The notes: generated by a model not told the origin, from the letters alone. A stretch of DNA of 44,447 nucleotides from an uncultured Faecalibacterium sp. (GCA_934525735.1 CAKSZM010000007.1:1-44447); one strand, 5' to 3'; shown: positions 7,599 through 15,834, counted from the stretch's first letter. Made by a program: numbers and translations.

Positions 7599-8702
7599 AT
7601 GACCACACAGACCCCTGAGAACAAGCCCCGGGCGCTCATTGCCATGAGCGGCGGCGTGGACAGTTCGGTGGCGGCATGGCTGATGCAACAGGCGGGTTAC
7701 GACTGCACCGGCATCACCATGCGGCTCACCCGCAACGAGACGCTGGGCCAGTCCGGCTTTCATACCTGCTGCTCGGAAAAGGATATCGAGGACGCCGCCG
7801 AGGTAGCATTTGCGCTGGATATCCCCTATGAAGTACTGGATTTCACCGCCGACTTCCGGGAGCAGATCATTGAAAAATTCATCCGCGTCTACGAAGCCGG
7901 CGGCACCCCGAATCCCTGCATCGACTGCAATAAATATATGAAGTTCCGCCACCTGCTGGACTGGGCCGAAGCCCACGGCATGGAGTATGTGGTCACGGGT
8001 CACTATGCCCGGGTGGAGCAGGACGAGGCCACCGGCCGGTTCCTGCTCAAAAAGGGTCTGGACGAAGGTAAGGATCAGAGCTATGTGCTCTACAACCTGA
8101 CGCAGGAGCAGCTGGCCCACATCCGGCTGCCGCTGGGCGGCCTGCACAAGACCGAGGTGCGGGAAATTGCCGAACAGCACAAGTTCGTCAACGCCCGCAA
8201 GCATGACAGTCAGGACATCTGCTTTGTGCCGGACGGCGATTATGCCCGCTTCATGGAGGATTTTACCGGGAAGCATTACCCGGCGGGAGACTTCCTCGAC
8301 GAGAACGGAAAGGTGGTGGGCACCCACAACGGCGCGGTGCGGTATACCATCGGCCAGCGCAAGGGTCTTGGGCTGGCGCTGGGCGCACCGGTGTATGTCT
8401 GCGGCAAGGATATGCAGGCAAACACGGTCACGGTCGGCCCGGAAGCGGATCTCTTCGACCGCATCGTCTATGCCGACGAGGCCAACTGGATCGCCATCCC
8501 GGAGCTGACCGAACCGCTGCGGGTCACGGCCCGCACCCGGTACCACCAGACCGAGCAGGCCGCCACCGTTTACCCGGCGGAAAACGGCTTCCGGCTGGAA
8601 TTTGACCAGCCCCAGCGCGCTCCCACGCCGGGACAGGCTGTGGTATTGTATCAGGGCGATGTGGTGCTGGGCGGCGGCACCATTACGAGAGTGGAAAAGT
8701 AA
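7599..8702 (+). CDS. mnmA: tRNA-specific 2-thiouridylase MnmA
   Basis: The product is 367 aa, normal for the family. MnmA adenylates U34 of tRNA-Lys, -Glu and -Gln and replaces the 2-oxygen with sulfur. The PP-loop SGGVDSS (residues 17-23) binds ATP. The catalytic Cys107 is in NPCIDC and the second active-site Cys208 is in DSQDICFVPDGDY. GHYARV and IGQRKGLG are other family blocks, and the C-terminal beta-barrel ends in VVLGGGTI. The start follows AAAGGAGAA. A second tRNA-modification gene, tcdA, follows after 14 bases, so the two form an operon. Confidence 0.97.
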   Translation: MTTQTPENKPRALIAMSGGVDSSVAAWLMQQAGYDCTGITMRLTRNETLGQSGFHTCCSEKDIEDAAEVAFALDIPYEVLDFTADFREQIIEKFIRVYEAGGTPNPCIDCNKYMKFRHLLDWAEAHGMEYVVTGHYARVEQDEATGRFLLKKGLDEGKDQSYVLYNLTQEQLAHIRLPLGGLHKTEVREIAEQHKFVNARKHDSQDICFVPDGDYARFMEDFTGKHYPAGDFLDENGKVVGTHNGAVRYTIGQRKGLGLALGAPVYVCGKDMQANTVTVGPEADLFDRIVYADEANWIAIPELTEPLRVTARTRYHQTEQAATVYPAENGFRLEFDQPQRAPTPGQAVVLYQGDVVLGGGTITRVEK

Positions 8703-8716
8703 CAAGGAGAAATAAA

Positions 8717-9487
8717 ATGCAGGATCAGTATTCCCGCACGCAGCTGCTGCTGGGCGCGGACGCAATGGCAAAACTTCACAATTCCCGCGTGGCGGTGTTC
8801 GGCATCGGCGGCGTGGGCGGCTACACCGTCGAGGCGCTGGCACGCAGCGGCGTGGGCGCGCTGGACCTTATCGATGACGATAAGGTTTGCCTGACCAACC
8901 TCAATCGGCAGATCATCGCCACCCGCAAGACAGTGGGCAAGTACAAGGTGGATGTGGCCGAAGAGCGTGTGCACGACATCGACCCCAACATCAAAGTGAC
9001 CACCTATAAGTGTTTCTTTACCCCGGAAACGCAGGATCAGTTCGACTTCACCCAGTTTGACTACGTGGTGGATGCCATCGACACCGTGACCGGCAAGCTG
9101 GCTCTTGTGATGAAGTGCAAGGAAGCCGGTGTGCCCATCATCTGCTCCATGGGCGCCGGCAACAAGATGGATCCCACCCGCTTTGAGGTGACCGACATCT
9201 ACAAGACCTCGGTCTGCCCGCTGGCAAAGGTCATGCGCACCGAGTGCCGCAAGCGCAAGATCAAGCACCTGAAGGTGGTCTACTCCAAGGAGCCTGCCAT
9301 GACCCCCATCGAGGATGACTCCATCAGCTGCAAGTACCACTGCATCTGCCCGCCGGGCACCCAGCGCAAGTGCACCATCCGCCGCTCGGTGCCGGGCTCC
9401 AACGCCTTTGTGCCCTCGGTGGCCGGCCTGATCATCGGCGGCGAGGTCGTGAAGGATCTGGTCGGTTTTGTGCCGCTGAAAGGTTAA
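8717..9487 (+). CDS. tcdA: tRNA threonylcarbamoyladenosine dehydratase (TcdA/CsdL, E1-like)
   Basis: The product is 256 aa, typical of TcdA. This ThiF/UBA-type enzyme uses ATP to cyclise t6A37 of ANN-decoding tRNAs to ct6A. The Rossmann nucleotide motif is VFGIGGVGGYTVEALARSG (about residues 29-47). LIDDDKVCLTNLNRQ and VDAIDTVTGKLAL are the Mg/ATP and activation segments. CKYHCICPPG and the final SVPGSNAFVPSVAGLIIGGE are TcdA-specific blocks. It is called TcdA rather than ThiF or MoeB because of the YSRTQLLLG start and the absence of ThiS/MoaD genes nearby. It is translated right after mnmA and ends at a strong terminator. Confidence 0.93.
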   Translation: MQDQYSRTQLLLGADAMAKLHNSRVAVFGIGGVGGYTVEALARSGVGALDLIDDDKVCLTNLNRQIIATRKTVGKYKVDVAEERVHDIDPNIKVTTYKCFFTPETQDQFDFTQFDYVVDAIDTVTGKLALVMKCKEAGVPIICSMGAGNKMDPTRFEVTDIYKTSVCPLAKVMRTECRKRKIKHLKVVYSKEPAMTPIEDDSISCKYHCICPPGTQRKCTIRRSVPGSNAFVPSVAGLIIGGEVVKDLVGFVPLKG

Positions 9488-9498
9488 AATATCCCGTG

Positions 9499-9526
9499 AA
9501 GGGCCTGCATCCGCAGGCCCTTTTTG
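9499..9526 (+). terminator. Terminator of mnmA-tcdA
   Basis: GGGCCTGC (9501-9508) pairs with GCAGGCCC (9513-9520), loop ATCC, then TTTTT. Confidence 0.9.
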
Positions 9527-9542
9527 CTGCCTTAAAATAAAT

Positions 9543-9627
9543 TTGCAACTAATTTGCAATTTGGTATTGCAATCGGGGAAGATATCGTGTATAATCATCC
9601 CTGTTCGAAAATGCAAATAACTTGCAA
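9543..9627 (+). promoter_or_regulatory. TTGCAA operator-like cluster around the metal-exporter promoter
   Basis: The self-complementary hexamer TTGCAA occurs at 9543, 9554, 9567 and 9622, with ATGCAA at 9611. Two pairs have an 11-base period (9543/9554 and 9611/9622) and flank the promoter; the copy at 9567 is itself the -35 hexamer. This dense arrangement in about 85 bases looks like a repressor binding region. I cannot assign the regulator; a metal-sensing one is inferred from the downstream gene. Confidence 0.5.
9567..9595 (+). promoter_or_regulatory. Promoter of the heavy-metal exporter
   Basis: TTGCAA (9567-9572), 17-base spacer, TATAAT (9590-9595) preceded by TG. The consensus -10 makes this a strong promoter that would need repression, in line with the surrounding TTGCAA sites. 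Confidence 0.75.
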
Positions 9628-9669
9628 TTTACTGAAATAAAGCAAAACACAGTTGTTTTTGGAGTGTCT

Positions 9670-10557
9670 ATGGAACTGTTTGTGGATGTTCTGGGCGAAT
9701 CGCTGGTGGATACCGGCAAGATGCTGCCCTTTCTGTTTCTGGCCTATCTGCTGATCGAGTATATCGAGCACCGCCACGGCGAGCGCATCGAGGCGCTGCT
9801 GGCGGGCGGCGGGCGCTGGGGCGCCGTGCCGGGTGCAGTGCTGGGCTGTGTGCCGCAGTGCGGTTTCTCGGCCATTGCAGCCAACTTCTACTCCTCCCGG
9901 GTCATCACGCTGGGCACCCTGATGGCGGTGTACCTTGCCACCAGCGACGAGGCTATCCCATTGCTGGTGTCCATGCCGGCCTACTGGGACAAGCTCGTCA
10001 CCCTGATGGTCATCAAGGTGGTGTACGCCATCGCAGTGGGCTTTGTGCTGGATTTTGTGCTGCGGGGCGTCCTGCCCAAAAGTCTGCGCGGCGGCTACAC
10101 CGGCCGCGCCGACGAGGTGGACTGCCACGAGGAGCACAGCGATGAAGAGGGACATGAACAGCCCATCTGGAAAGCGGCGCTGCGCCACACGCTGGAGATC
10201 TTTGTGTTCATCTTCCTGTTCAGTCTGGTGTTCGGCCTGATCGTGGAGGGCGTGGGCGAGGACGTCTTTGCCGACCTGCTGGGCCGCATGGGCTTTTTCC
10301 AGCCGGTGGTGGCTGCGCTGGTGGGTCTGATCCCCAACTGCGCCGCCAGCGTGCTGCTGACCCAGCTGTATGTGGAGGGCGCTCTGCGCTTTTCCAGCCT
10401 TGTGGCGGGCCTGTGCACCGGCGCGGGCGTGGGTCTGGCTGTGCTGTGGCGCACCAACCCCTCCTGGAAGCAGAACCTGTTCATCACCGGCCTGACCTGG
10501 GCTTCCGGCGCCTTCCTCGGCGTGGCAATGCAGATCGTTGTGGCAGTGTTTGCGTAA
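9670..10557 (+). CDS. Putative 10-TM heavy-metal exporter (ArsP_2/DUF2899 type, putative manganese or arsenic efflux)
   Basis: The product is 295 aa from ATG at 9670 (TTGGAG upstream); an in-frame ATG 16 codons earlier lies within the operator region and is less likely. The protein is hydrophobic throughout with about ten membrane segments in two similar halves. The first half has LGCVPQCGFSAIAANFYSS followed by TLMAVYLATSDEAIP; the second has GLIPNCAASVLLTQLYVEG. Each pairs a Pro-x-Cys with a small-residue helix. The halves are joined by a hydrophilic loop full of His, Asp and Glu (around residues 140-157, with CHEEHSDEEGHE), a plausible metal-sensing or metal-binding stretch. The family is annotated as heavy-metal exporter or putative manganese transporter. 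The substrate here is not decided by sequence. The gene is monocistronic. Confidence 0.75.
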   Translation: MELFVDVLGESLVDTGKMLPFLFLAYLLIEYIEHRHGERIEALLAGGGRWGAVPGAVLGCVPQCGFSAIAANFYSSRVITLGTLMAVYLATSDEAIPLLVSMPAYWDKLVTLMVIKVVYAIAVGFVLDFVLRGVLPKSLRGGYTGRADEVDCHEEHSDEEGHEQPIWKAALRHTLEIFVFIFLFSLVFGLIVEGVGEDVFADLLGRMGFFQPVVAALVGLIPNCAASVLLTQLYVEGALRFSSLVAGLCTGAGVGLAVLWRTNPSWKQNLFITGLTWASGAFLGVAMQIVVAVFA

Positions 10558-10578
10558 GAGATAAGCAAACTATAAAAT

Positions 10579-10616
10579 CCATCGGTAGAGCTTTTGTGTT
10601 CTGCCGATTTTTATTT
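10579..10616 (+). terminator. Terminator of the exporter gene
   Basis: ATCGGTAGA (10581-10589) pairs with TCTGCCGAT (10600-10608) with one G-T pair, followed by TTTTATTT. Confidence 0.75.
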
Positions 10617-10647
10617 GCATAAAAAATCCCCACAACCCTTTAAAATG

Positions 10648-10656
10648 TGATATACT
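10648..10656 (+). promoter_or_regulatory. Extended -10 promoter of the HAD phosphatase gene
   Basis: TGATATACT gives an extended -10 (TGn-TATACT) 35 bases before the start codon. No good -35 hexamer is visible at the expected distance. Confidence 0.5.
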
Positions 10657-10690
10657 GGAACAAATATGGGTTCTGCAGAGGGAGAAGAAG

Positions 10691-11584
10691 ATGCAGTATA
10701 AGATTCTGGCAAGTGATTACGACAATACGCTGGTGCCGTTCGGCGAGGGGAAGCCCCGCACGGTTGTGGTAAAGGCGGTTCAGAAAATGCAGGCGGCGGG
10801 CGGAAAGTTCGTGCTCGCCACCGGCCGGGCCTACCCCAGCGTCAACCTCAAGGGGCAGCTGGGCGGCATCCGGTTCGACTACGCCATCACCAGCAACGGT
10901 GCCTGCGTGGTGGACCGGGAAGGCCGCATCGTGGCCGAGCACCCGCTGACAGCTGAGGAAATGTATGCGCTGGTGGATTTCTGCGAAGATTACAACTACC
11001 CGCTGCAGTTCAATTTCCGGGATGCGTGCTATGCGTACTGCGAGTATGAGTACTTGCACCGGGGTTTTGTGCAGATGAACAGCAAAGGGCTGGACTGCGT
11101 GGACGGCGAAGATCAGGACCGTCACCTCATCGATATGCCCCACGCGGCGTTTGCCGCCATCCCGCCGGAACGGGTGCCGGATTTTGAAAAGAAGTACGGT
11201 CATCTGGGCCTGCACTGGATGATGGTGGGTGCGCAGAACGCCGACGGCTATTGCTATTACGATATCGTGCGAGGCGGCATCGACAAGGGCGTCGGCCTTG
11301 CGGATCTGTGCGAGAAGATGGGCCTGACGCTGGCAAATGCCGTGGCAGCAGGCGACTCGGCCAACGATGTGGGCATGCTGAAGGCGGCGGGCCTCGGCGT
11401 CTGCATGGCCAATGGCACTGAAGACGCAAAAGCTGCCGCCGACCGTGTCATCGGGGATGTGCGCGAGGACGGCCTTGCGGATCTGATCGAGGAGCTGTGG
11501 TTCAATGGCCCGAAGGCGGTGCATTCCGGCCGGGACCTCGGCTCCGCATGGGGCAAGATCGAAAGCGCAGGCGGCGGAAAATGA
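10691..11584 (+). CDS. HAD-superfamily hydrolase, Cof type
   Basis: The product is 297 aa, a common length for Cof-type (class IIB cap) haloacid dehalogenase phosphatases. The nucleophile motif is DYDNTL (Asp9, Asp11 near the N-terminus). Motif II is FVLATGR, with SNGA in the cap-joining region. The conserved Lys is in GGIDKGVGL, and motif IV is AGDSANDVGML. The C-terminal GVCMANGTEDAKAAAD is the usual closing block. Such enzymes remove phosphate from sugar phosphates, FMN or pyridoxal phosphate; the substrate cannot be told. The stop overlaps the next start by four bases. Confidence 0.92.
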   Translation: MQYKILASDYDNTLVPFGEGKPRTVVVKAVQKMQAAGGKFVLATGRAYPSVNLKGQLGGIRFDYAITSNGACVVDREGRIVAEHPLTAEEMYALVDFCEDYNYPLQFNFRDACYAYCEYEYLHRGFVQMNSKGLDCVDGEDQDRHLIDMPHAAFAAIPPERVPDFEKKYGHLGLHWMMVGAQNADGYCYYDIVRGGIDKGVGLADLCEKMGLTLANAVAAGDSANDVGMLKAAGLGVCMANGTEDAKAAADRVIGDVREDGLADLIEELWFNGPKAVHSGRDLGSAWGKIESAGGGK

Positions 11585-12069
11585 GCTTTGCACCGGTCTA
11601 CAATGAACACAGCCGGGCGCTGATCCTGGGCACATGGCCCAGCCCCAAAAGCCGGGAAATGGCCTTTTACTACGGCCACCCGCAGAACCGCTTCTGGCCG
11701 ATGCTGGCGGCACTCACCGGGGAACCGGTGCCCGCCCGGGAGAATATCGAAGCGAAAAAGCAGATCATCCTGCGCCACGGGCTGGCGCTGTGGGATACGC
11801 TGGAAAGCTGCACCATCACCGGCGCGTCGGACGCATCCATCAGGGACGCGGTGCCCAACGACATCGCATCTCTGCTGGCGAAAGCGCCCATTGAGGCGGT
11901 GTTCTGCAACGGAGCCGCGGCATATAAGATCTATACAAAGTATCTGCAGCCGGCGTCCGGCATTGCGGCAGTCAAACTGCCCAGCACCAGCCCCGCCAAC
12001 GCGGCCTGCCGCCCGGAAAAGCTGCAGGCGGTCTGGGGCGAAGCACTGGCTCCGTGGATCAACAAATGA
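11581..12069 (+). CDS. DNA-deoxyinosine (hypoxanthine/uracil) glycosylase
   Basis: The product is 162 aa with ATG at 11581 overlapping the HAD stop (ATGA), so translation is probably coupled. It has the uracil-DNA glycosylase superfamily layout: LILGTWPSPKSRE near residue 14, FYYGHPQNRFWPML next, a central LALWDTLESCTITGASDASI, VFCNGAAAYKIY, and the late LPSTSPANAA loop. This set is typical of the DNA-deoxyinosine glycosylase group, which removes hypoxanthine produced by adenine deamination and starts base excision repair. The preceding HAD enzyme may be functionally unrelated. Confidence 0.85.
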   Translation: MSFAPVYNEHSRALILGTWPSPKSREMAFYYGHPQNRFWPMLAALTGEPVPARENIEAKKQIILRHGLALWDTLESCTITGASDASIRDAVPNDIASLLAKAPIEAVFCNGAAAYKIYTKYLQPASGIAAVKLPSTSPANAACRPEKLQAVWGEALAPWINK

Positions 12070-12099
12070 TGGCCAGGTTGTAAATTATCCGTGAAACCC

Positions 12100-12127
12100 T
12101 TGCGTTTTCCGCAGGGGGCGGTATTAT
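12100..12127 (+). promoter_or_regulatory. Probable promoter of the xpaC-telA operon
   Basis: TTGCGT (12100-12105), 16-base spacer, TATTAT (12122-12127), 44 bases upstream of the first start codon. Confidence 0.5.
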
Positions 12128-12170
12128 GGATATCATAAGGGGCGTTTGCTCCGGAGAAGGAGAAGAAATC

Positions 12171-12800
12171 ATGAGCAAGATCATCCGCACCCAGAAGCCC
12201 AGCGTTCTGCCGTATTACGCGGCGGCACTGGTGTTTGCGGTGCTGTGCGCAGTGCTGCCGGTGTATAAACTGTGGGCGCTGCTGGCGGCGCTGGCCGGTG
12301 CCGCTGCAGCATTCGCTGCGGCAAAAAAGACCTGCCCGCCCCGTGTGGTGGAACACGAAGTACCCTTCCACACCGGCGTGGAGGACGTGGACGAAATGCT
12401 GACCGATATCCAGCAGAAGCTGGATACCCTGCACACCCTCAATGAGGAGCTGCCAGACCCGCAGCTGTCTGCCGCCATGACCCGCATGGAAAAGGCCGGC
12501 CGCTCCATTGTGGAAGCAGTGGAAGCAAACCCGGACAAGGCAAAGCAGGTGCGCCGGTTCGCCAACTACTATCTGCCGGATGCGGTGAACGTCCTGCAGC
12601 AGTACGCAAAGCTGGCAAAGCAGGGGGTGCGGGGCGAGAACGCCGCCTCCATCCGCGCCGAGGTGGAGCACAACGCCGCCTCCATTGCCGCGGCGTTCGA
12701 AAACCAGCTGGATGCTTTGTATGCCGCCGAGAGCATGGATCTTTCTGCCGACCTGACGGTGCTGCAGAATATGCTCAAGGGGCAGGGACTGAGTAAGTAA
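12171..12800 (+). CDS. XpaC-family membrane protein (5-bromo-4-chloroindolyl phosphate hydrolysis family)
   Basis: The product is 209 aa from ATG at 12171 (GGAGAAGGAGAAG upstream). Two closely spaced hydrophobic segments at about residues 14-50 form a hairpin anchor. A long helical cytoplasmic part follows, with VDEMLTDIQQKLDTLHTL, a RRFANYYLPDAVNVLQQY block and FENQLDALYAAESMDLSADLTVLQNML at the end. FxxYYLP and the DLSADLTVL tail are hallmarks of XpaC-like proteins. The original XpaC name comes from X-phosphate hydrolysis in Bacillus, and its biochemical role is unclear. It is almost always followed by a TelA/YaaN homologue, as here. Confidence 0.85.
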   Translation: MSKIIRTQKPSVLPYYAAALVFAVLCAVLPVYKLWALLAALAGAAAAFAAAKKTCPPRVVEHEVPFHTGVEDVDEMLTDIQQKLDTLHTLNEELPDPQLSAAMTRMEKAGRSIVEAVEANPDKAKQVRRFANYYLPDAVNVLQQYAKLAKQGVRGENAASIRAEVEHNAASIAAAFENQLDALYAAESMDLSADLTVLQNMLKGQGLSK

Positions 12801-12828
12801 ACGGTATTTGGAAAGGAAGGAATCTCTT

Positions 12829-13983
12829 ATGTCTGACAACACGTTCAATTTTGACCTCGATGCCCCCGCAGTGCCCACCCTGACCCTCGACCCGGAACCC
12901 GCTGCAGAAGAAAAGGCGGCTCCTGCCCCGCAGGAAGCGCCCGCCCCGGAGCAGCAGGTGAAGCTCAGCCCGGAAGAGCAGGCCATGGTGGATCAGTTTG
13001 CCGAAAAAATCGATATCACCAACAGCCAGCAGGTGCTGCAGTACGGCTCGGCCTGCCAGAAGAAGATCGGCGATTTCTCCGAAGCGGCTCTCTCCAAGGT
13101 GTCCACCAAGGATCTGGGCGAAGTGGGCGACATGATCACCAGCCTCATCGGCGAGCTGAAGAGCTTTGACGCCGGAGAAGAGGAGAAGAAGGGCATTCTT
13201 GGCTTCTTCAAGAAGAAGAGCGACCAGCTGGACGCTATGAAGATGAAGTACAACAAGGCTGAGACCAACGTGGAAAAGATCCAGTCCATGCTGGAGGGCC
13301 ATCAGGTGCAGCTGCTCAAGGATATCGCCATGCTGGACAAGATGTATGACCTGAACATGGCTTACTTCAAGGAGCTGAGTATGTATATCCTGGCCGGCAA
13401 GAAAAAGCTGGCCGATGTGCGCGCAAACGAGCTGCAGCAGGCCACGGACAAGGCCAAGGCTTCCGGCCTGCCGGAGGACGCACAGGCCGCCCGCGACCTG
13501 GCCGACCAGTGTGAGCGCTTTGAAAAGAAGCTCTATGATCTGGAACTGACCCGTAACATCAGCCTGCAGATGGGCCCGCAGATCCGTCTGCTGCAGAACA
13601 ACAACACCATGATGGCGGAAAAGATCCAGTCCACCATCGTCAACACCATCCCGCTGTGGAAGAACCAGATGGTTCTGGCGCTGGGTCTGGCCCACAGCCA
13701 GCAGGCCATGCAGGCCGAGCGCGCCGTGACCGACATGACCAACGATCTGCTCAAGAAGAACGCCGAGGCTCTCAAAATGGGCACCATCGAGACCGCCAAG
13801 GAAAGCCAGCGCGGCGTGGTGGATATCGAGACCCTGCAGCAGACCAACAAGAGCCTGATCGACACGCTGGACGAGCTGAACAAGATCCAGAGCGAAGGCC
13901 GCGCAAAGCGCGCCGCTGCCGAGCAGGAGCTGAACCGCATCGAAGACGAACTGAAAGCAAAAATGATGGAGATCCGGAGCTGA
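12829..13983 (+). CDS. Toxic anion resistance protein TelA/YaaN family
   Basis: The product is 384 aa from ATG at 12829 with GGAAAGGAAGG upstream. The first 45 residues are acidic and Ala/Pro-rich. The remainder is almost wholly alpha-helical and matches the TelA family: the FGxxxQxKIGDFSEAAL-like block (YGSACQKKIGDFSEA), GFFKKKSDQL, MLEGHQVQLLKDIAMLDKMYD, NISLQMGPQIRLLQNNN and IQSTIVNTIPLWKNQM. The family was named for tellurite resistance, but its molecular function is unsettled and links to envelope stress are reported. It is the second gene of a four-gene operon and ends one base before the next start. Confidence 0.92.
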   Translation: MSDNTFNFDLDAPAVPTLTLDPEPAAEEKAAPAPQEAPAPEQQVKLSPEEQAMVDQFAEKIDITNSQQVLQYGSACQKKIGDFSEAALSKVSTKDLGEVGDMITSLIGELKSFDAGEEEKKGILGFFKKKSDQLDAMKMKYNKAETNVEKIQSMLEGHQVQLLKDIAMLDKMYDLNMAYFKELSMYILAGKKKLADVRANELQQATDKAKASGLPEDAQAARDLADQCERFEKKLYDLELTRNISLQMGPQIRLLQNNNTMMAEKIQSTIVNTIPLWKNQMVLALGLAHSQQAMQAERAVTDMTNDLLKKNAEALKMGTIETAKESQRGVVDIETLQQTNKSLIDTLDELNKIQSEGRAKRAAAEQELNRIEDELKAKMMEIRS

Positions 13984-13984
13984 A

Positions 13985-14740
13985 ATGGCAAACGCAGATT
14001 TTTCCCAGAAGCAGCAGAACCCCGGCGGCTTTGACGCCGGGAGTTACCGCGAACAGAAAAAGCCGGAAGAGACGGTGCGCCTGACCCCGGCACAGCAGAA
14101 GCTGGCCGCGCTGGAAGCAAAACTGCCCGGTGCCCTGTGCACGCAGGCGGCGGCGCTGGCGTTGAGCGTGGTGGTGATGCTGGCGGCCTTCTTCGGCTTC
14201 GGCGGGGCAAAGCTCCGCACAAAGTACAACACGGCGCGGCAGTGGTTCACGGTGGGCGTGGCTGCCGACAACGGCTACAACCTCAATGAAGAGCTGAACA
14301 CCCGCGCCAACACGGCGGCAAACGTCATCACCACCGCCGGCAATACGCTGGGGGCCGACAATGCTGAAGTACAGACCGCGCAGGCGGCGCTGGATGACTT
14401 TTCGGCCTGTCTGGACGCCGTGCAGTCTGGCGGAAAGAGTCAGGCGTTGACCTCCCTGAGCTACTACAACGGCAGTTCCATGCACGCGCTGTATCAGGCC
14501 AACGAGACGCTGGGCAAGGCCATCGACCAGCTCTATGCCAAACTGCAGGAGCAGGCCGCCGACCCCATGAAGATGGGTGCCGTGCAGGGTCAGTACGGCC
14601 AGTTCAACAGTGCCAATACCATCATCGGCACTCTGAAATACAACGAAGCCGTTTACGGCTACCAGAAAGAGACCGGCGGCTTCCCGGCCAATGTGCTGGG
14701 CGGCCTTGCCGGAATAAAGGAGGTTGAACCCTTCGCATGA
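13985..14740 (+). CDS. LemA-like single-pass membrane protein
   Basis: The product is 251 aa. A polar 45-residue N-terminus precedes one strong membrane helix (about residues 50-70, LCTQAAALALSVVVMLAAFF). It is followed by an extracytoplasmic helical domain with KYNTARQWFTVGVAADNGYNL, LNTRANTAANVITTAG and a late YNEAVYGYQKETGGFPANVLGGL. The last block resembles the FP..ll.G end of LemA proteins, and LemA genes commonly sit next to TPM-domain genes, as here. Similarity elsewhere is weak, and the N-terminus is longer than in standard LemA, so the family call is moderate. Its stop overlaps the next start by four bases. Confidence 0.6.
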   Translation: MANADFSQKQQNPGGFDAGSYREQKKPEETVRLTPAQQKLAALEAKLPGALCTQAAALALSVVVMLAAFFGFGGAKLRTKYNTARQWFTVGVAADNGYNLNEELNTRANTAANVITTAGNTLGADNAEVQTAQAALDDFSACLDAVQSGGKSQALTSLSYYNGSSMHALYQANETLGKAIDQLYAKLQEQAADPMKMGAVQGQYGQFNSANTIIGTLKYNEAVYGYQKETGGFPANVLGGLAGIKEVEPFA

Positions 14741-15750
14741 AAAACGTTGCAAAACGCATCAGCGCCCTTGCGCTGGTATTTGTAGTGAGCCTTGCGGCAC
14801 TGTGCCCGGCGGTGTTTGCCGCTTCGGCCAGCCTGCCGGATCTGCCTGCCGGTCAATGCGTGGTGGATGATGCAGGTGTGCTGAGCAGCTCTACCGTGCA
14901 GACCGTTACCGACCTGAACGCACAGCTGCAGGCCAGCTGTAATGGCGCACAGATTGGTGTGCTGACCGTGCAGTATACCGGCAGTCTTTCTACCGAGGAT
15001 TACGCTGTGCAGGCTGCCAATGCATGGGGCATCGGCTCATCGTCGGAAAATAACGGTGTGCTGATCCTGCTGGTGATGGAGTCGCCTCTCTATGAGGATG
15101 GGGATTATTATGTCACCTATGGCGACGGTTTCCGCAATACGATGCTGGAAAGTCAGGCCAGCGCCATTGCCCAGACCATGGAGGATGACTTCGTGAACCG
15201 GGATTACGACGCGGCCGTAGTGACCTGCGCCAACAATGTGGCCGACACCATTGCACAGGTGTATGGCGTGAGCCTGAACGGCGGTTCTGCAGAACCGGCT
15301 GACGACCACATGAGCTTCGGCGAGGTGATCTCTACCCTTGTGATGCTGTTTCTGACGCTGGTGATCCTGCTGTGGCTGGCAATGCTGGTGTTCCGGTTCT
15401 TCATTGCACCCATCGGCCGTCTGTTCGGCCACAACAGCGGAGCGTTCGCGGCTGGTTATATGGCAGGCTCTGCCCGCCGCCGGTACCGCCGCGGCCCGCC
15501 GCCTCCTCCGGGCCCCGGATTCGGCCCTGGCTATGGTCCTGGCTACGGCCCGGGTCCCCGCAATGATCCGCCCCGCCCGCCGCGCAACAACCGGCGGCCG
15601 CCCCGTCCCCCCACGGGCGGCGGATTCGGCGGCATGAGCGGCGGCTCCTTCGGCGGCGGCAGCTTTGGCGGAGGCCACTCCGGCGGCGGTTCCTTCGGCG
15701 GCATGGGCGGCGGCAGCTTCCATGGCGGCGGCGGCGGACGCGGCCGTTAA
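14737..15750 (+). CDS. TPM-domain (YgcG-like) membrane protein with Pro/Gly/Arg-rich tail
   Basis: The product is 337 aa. A signal peptide (about residues 1-29, ending VFAASA) leads to an exported TPM domain (about 37-180). That domain has VVDDAGVLS, IGVLTVQYTGSLSTEDYA, ANAWGIGSSSENNGVLILLVM and YVTYGDGF. One membrane helix follows near residues 193-217. The last 100 residues are low-complexity: an Arg/Pro stretch with GPGYGPGYGPGP, then Gly-rich repeats of SFGGG type ending GGGGGRGR. TPM domains are linked to envelope maintenance and in plants to photosystem II repair; the bacterial role is poorly known. It is last in the XpaC-TelA-LemA-like-TPM operon. Confidence 0.88.
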   Translation: MKNVAKRISALALVFVVSLAALCPAVFAASASLPDLPAGQCVVDDAGVLSSSTVQTVTDLNAQLQASCNGAQIGVLTVQYTGSLSTEDYAVQAANAWGIGSSSENNGVLILLVMESPLYEDGDYYVTYGDGFRNTMLESQASAIAQTMEDDFVNRDYDAAVVTCANNVADTIAQVYGVSLNGGSAEPADDHMSFGEVISTLVMLFLTLVILLWLAMLVFRFFIAPIGRLFGHNSGAFAAGYMAGSARRRYRRGPPPPPGPGFGPGYGPGYGPGPRNDPPRPPRNNRRPPRPPTGGGFGGMSGGSFGGGSFGGGHSGGGSFGGMGGGSFHGGGGGRGR

Positions 15751-15766
15751 AATCAGATAGAACACG

Positions 15767-15807
15767 GAGAGCTGCTGTGGGCGATGTGCCTGCAGCAGTT
15801 CTTTTTA
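15767..15807 (+). terminator. Terminator of the xpaC-telA operon
   Basis: GAGCTGCTG (15769-15777) pairs with CAGCAGTTC (15793-15801) with one G-T pair, then TTTTTAT. Confidence 0.7.
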
Positions 15808-15834
15808 TCTGCTTTTATCGTGAAGGAAATTCAT

